Assembly: GCA_916610825.1 (NCBI GenBank)
Contig: OU744446.1
Coordinates: 12,706,538 to 12,770,537 of the forward strand
Origin: Haliclystus octoradiatus
Taxonomy: Eukaryota > Cnidaria > Staurozoa > Stauromedusae > Haliclystidae
Reading direction: 5' to 3'
DNA: 64,000 bases
The translations under genes and the position numbers were made by a program. Shown here in pieces: positions 36,391 through 64,000 of the stretch. Under the pieces are notes generated by a model. It was not told where the DNA came from, ran no database searches, and was given only the letters and a program-made list of their open reading frames with translations. Positions within the stretch are counted from its first letter, which is position 1; each line of letters opens with the position of its first letter.

Positions 36391-37175
36391 AGTTTACAAA
36401 TTCCATGGCAGATAGGCCTCAATTGTCAATGCGCAATGAGGGTTAGGGATGCGAACGGAATATCGATTAATCGATTAAGAATCGAATATAAATGAAATAT
36501 CGATTATTCGAATGGTAAAATGAATATTTGATTATTTAAATTAATTTTAAATATTCTCGTTTCCAAATATAAAGCAACCTTTCTTGGATAAATGTTCCTT
36601 TAAAATCAAATGCTCTTTTTGCCAATATAAAATACGAAACAAACACGTGACAAATCATTCAAAGCGACATCTTTTGCGTGTTTGAATGGTCTACGGAACT
36701 CCCCCTAATTACCATAACAAAGAAAATCTCAAGTTACGAGCCATCAATTCTATTTCAGACTCTGTTACTATGACAATTAATTGATCGAACAGACGTGATG
36801 AAACATGAAGCGTCTTGAAAAACATGAATTCTGTAAATTAATGTCGAAGCGAACTGAGCGAACAAACTGTTATATCTATGTATTCCAAATCTTTCAAAAT
36901 GTATGTAAAGATAGTTAAGTTGAATTTGATGTTTTCAACACATTTCTTGCAGTCGTGGAAAAGGTTTTGTTTGTGTTTTCATTGTCTACTTGAATGGTAA
37001 CAATAGAACAAAAGATTTAGATTAATATTCAATTCGAATCGAATGGTGCATTGTCAAATATTCGATTACCGTTTTGACTGTCGATTCCCATCCCTAATGA
37101 GGATTTGAACCACAGTCAATCAGACGTGATCAGATCTGAAGTTCGATTGGCTTTGCCATCTGAGCAAATCCTCCC
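36391..37175 (-). mobile_element. tRNA-derived SINE (minus strand) split by a nested hAT element
   Basis: SINE body fragment at about 36391-36443 and the A/B-box head at 37097-37175 (GGATTTGAACCACAGTC, GCCATCTGAGCAAATCC), reading on the minus strand. Part of the SINE between them is missing. The interruption is the element at 36444-37096. Confidence 0.8.
36444..37096. mobile_element. hAT-like non-autonomous element nested in a SINE
   Basis: 653 bp with ends TAGGGATGCGAAC and (inverted) TAGGGATGGGAATCG. Flanked by ATGAGGGT and ATGAGGAT, an 8-bp target duplication with one change. Subterminal AATCGATTAATCGATT repeats. No gene inside. Confidence 0.82.
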
Positions 37176-37223
37176 TTGGAGTCACACTTACCTGAAGCTG
37201 TTTATTATTCTTATTGTTGACAG

Positions 37224-61456
<24,233 letters not shown>

Positions 61457-62880
61457 ATGATATATTAGTACATATCAACTCTTGCTAGTTTGTCGGAACT
61501 TTGATTTCTTTTGGCCTGAATCAAATCTGTGTTGTATATTATATTTCGTTTTTATTGTAAAATAATTGTTTTAAGTAACTAAATAGATAAAATGTTTGCA
61601 AGATTGCATGTAACTTTTCTACATACTTTTTAAATATTAATCAATAAGACAATAATTTTGATCAAGTGAATATGAATTCTGTTTATGTGATCAATTTTGA
61701 TACCGTTGGGGTTTGTTTGTTATTCTATATTTGTGTATCAAATTTGTTTAACTACTGATAATTAGTTTGAAAAATATGATTGCTGGAAGGCGGCACAACC
61801 AACATTGAGAATTCTTGCACTTACACCAAAACAATAGATTATGATTGTTTCTCTCCCATAGCCTGCATGCAGACTAAAACTTTCATTAACGAAAATGGAA
61901 ACTTTCGTTCAAGATAGTTGACTTCAACCATATTCAGAGGTGCTGGATCCATTTGAGGACGACAGGGGCAACCTCTACATAAAGGGCACATTGCAGGGAA
62001 AAGTTGTGCAATTTCTAAGTATTCATACATATTTTTTCATCTTTATTTAACGTGGTTAATCTTGACAGTTAATGATAATTATACAGAAGGGCACCTGCTG
62101 CCCCTCTGCCACAAGGGCAGGAGGGTCATCTGCCTCTCCTGCCCCTGGCGCCCCGGACCATTTTCGATCTTGATTGAAATTAGAAGCGTCTTTTGCCACA
62201 CTTTTTGCATGCTAAACAAGCAAATGTATTTGTACTCCGCCGACGTTGTCTGACTTCAATAATAATATAGGACAATCAATCATGAATTCATGAATTTCTG
62301 TAATTATTTCATCGGGGATGTAGGTAGTCTGCACGCAGGCTAGCTAGGATCAGATTGCTATGGCCATCAATGAGGCCATTTTGGGACGAGGCTAAATTTT
62401 GAACTTGTGACCTTGTCGTATATCGTATTTTGAAATTAATTTGGAAGAAAATAACATTTCTATCAGTATCGAAAGCAGAGCAGCTATAAGCAGAAAAAAA
62501 GATAAAATGGTATGGTTTAACTTCATTTGATAGCAGCTTCACACAACGAGCCAACAATCTGTACCATAATGTTTCATACTGACTAATTAAGAACTTTTCC
62601 AGTAGCAGTATTTAAGGATACTCTCATAATCCATATAGTCCAGTTCCGAAGCATATCTCTCTATTCAACACGATTAAACAACTTTATTTGAAGAAAAACT
62701 TCGTTTGAATGCCATTTTTTCAATTAAACTTGTGCTTGCGTACGGAAATATCGGTAAAGTAACTTCATTATAGTTGACCTATAATGGGCCTGACCTGATA
62801 GCTTGATTGAATTGATCACGATATCTTTATGTAGGCCTATTTATTGATGCGGAGCACACGATCTCTGGAATGCTAGCTAG
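61457..62880. other. Downstream of AKR, no gene supported
   Basis: AKR 3' region, then AT-rich sequence. A GC-rich patch at 62085-62160 (GGGCACCTGCTGCCCCTCTGCC and mirrored GGCAGGAGG...CTCCTGCCCC) can fold locally and may be a repeat fragment. Nothing coding recognised. Confidence 0.4.
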
Positions 62881-62885
62881 GGATG

Positions 62886-62960
62886 TCAGTGTTCCCTAAT
62901 CTTTTCAGGCCCACCACCCCAGAGAATTTTGGTCTTTTCAGGGAGGCTTTTAAGCAGGAT
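62886..62960. mobile_element. hAT-type element end fragment
   Basis: CAGTGTTCCCTAATCTTTTC followed by AGGCCCACCACCCC resembles the left end of many hAT non-autonomous elements. No matching right end was found within the window. Confidence 0.45.
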
Positions 62961-62999
62961 TGTCAAGAATAAATTAACGTTGAATTAAACATTCTTTTC

Positions 63000-64000
63000 A
63001 TTAGAATTAGAATAAACATAACAAACTAGAACAAACATTAGAATTAAACATTTAAACATTCATAAACAAACGCAAAGAAAGAAAGAAACAGCACCAGATC
63101 TTCTCCCATCTGCCAGGAAGCTCTTCGAACCCCATAAGTAGGCTATTTTACAATCAATAGTTGGTGTCAAACATGCAGGCCAGTAGGCTAAACTAATGAA
63201 AAGCCCATTTCCTCATAACCGCCCTAATTTGCAGCAAAAAATCACTATCGGCCAGAATGATTCCATACTTAGGCAGAAACAATCTCGTCCAATGGTGATT
63301 GAAAGCACTACTTCCTTGTGCATAAAATAATTAAACTGGTCAACTGGTTGAATTTAACAGAGCATAACACAGTGAATAAGAAAGCAATCATAATAATCAA
63401 TCATAATAGCGGCACGAACGACCATTCACGAATACAACTTTGAATACGACAACAATGAGGATAACAATTAACAACCATGTGTAAATGTGACAGTGCTACA
63501 ACTACGAGCCCTGAGGCACAACACACCAGCAAGCGGACAAAATCGCAAGACCACGTGACTGTAAAAAACTGTAAAAGACGAAAGAGTAAAACAAAGGGTA
63601 TTACAGAAAAGGTTGAATTTAAAAATTCATATAAAATAAAATGCTTGATCAATCTTGATAAAAACAGAACCACAATGCTAATAACTGAGTGGAACATTCT
63701 TGCGACACAGACAGCATCTTTGTAAAGCGCACAGGAGAATCTATCGGCTGAAATTTGGATCCCCAGTATCCTTGGTTGAATTTTAACTCCGTATGCGCGG
63801 ATCTGGGCTGGCGGTCGCGGCCGCTTGCCTGAGCTCGGGCCTCGAGGCATCATGCTTCTACCTACTTGTTCAAGTTATTCTAAACATAAACATAGACCTA
63901 CTCATAACATTTTAGTAGGCCTAGTCACCTAAGACCATGCTCTAATTTCCAGCCACCAGACCAGCGATCTGCATCTTAGGTTGAGCTAGGAAACCACCAT
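63000..64000. other. Window end with a GC-rich restriction-site cluster
   Basis: 63785-63850 is strongly GC-rich compared with its surroundings and contains NotI, SacI and XhoI recognition sequences within about 35 bp. No gene recognised; the overlapping open frames have no domain. Confidence 0.4.

Noticed and set aside
63401-63853. 150-codon minus-strand frame
   Set aside because: Hydrophobic but without a recognisable family, overlaps a plus-strand frame, no promoter or splice evidence.

Overview
The window looks like nuclear DNA of an AT-rich, transposon-laden marine invertebrate. The reasons are GT/AG spliced genes with kilobase introns, tRNA-derived SINEs, and animal families: a TRFH+Myb telomere protein, CYP2-clan P450s and an AKR1 aldo-keto reductase. 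The recurring TAGGCCTA palindrome and the gene content suggest an invertebrate deuterostome, but the species cannot be fixed from sequence alone. There is no bacterial-type organisation.

Layout. (1) 348-19777, plus strand: an 11-exon TRF1/TRF2-like gene of about 497 codons, with a TRFH domain, an acidic linker and a C-terminal telobox Myb domain. One 84-nt linker exon is tandemly duplicated, and the introns hold SINEs, MITEs and a Penelope-like remnant. (2) 19778-26115: intergenic, with a foldback MITE, two nested LINE fragments in opposite orientation, an (AAT)n tract and a TCTCAAATCGG tandem repeat. (3) 26116-30796: two convergent P450 genes, each with its coding region in one exon, and a broken P450 3' end between them. 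(4) 30797-37223: intergenic, with SINEs, a GTAATTAC-rich element and, at 33.84-34.51 kb, tandem foldback units carrying minimal type-I hammerhead ribozyme motifs. (5) 37224-61456, plus strand: an AKR1-type gene of which eight exons are found. Intron 1 holds an 8.2-kb Polinton/Maverick derivative. The last intron found holds a complete 7.3-kb CACTA/EnSpm transposon. (6) 61457-64000: repeat debris and a GC-rich cluster.

Four mobile systems deserve most attention. First, the CACTA element (53288-60603) has matching CACTA termini, a 4-bp flanking duplication, a 900-codon six-exon tnp2-type transposase with all reading phases open, and a divergent nine-exon 310-codon partner gene. It looks intact. 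Second, the Polinton derivative (37846-46021) has 464-bp inverted repeats and a 6-bp target duplication, and a paralogous empty site survives at 49.15-49.51 kb. It keeps broken capsid, minor-protein and protease genes, lacks a visible polymerase or integrase, is itself split by a nested transposon, and carries a small four-exon gene whose phases all agree. Third, the hammerhead array has compensatory changes in helices I and II. Fourth, a Penelope remnant at 8.5-9.2 kb carries a GIY-YIG relic and an eroded hammerhead, which supports a Penelope/retrozyme origin for the array.

Exon models were made by eye from splice consensus, reading phase and family resemblance. No searches, folding or transcript data were available.
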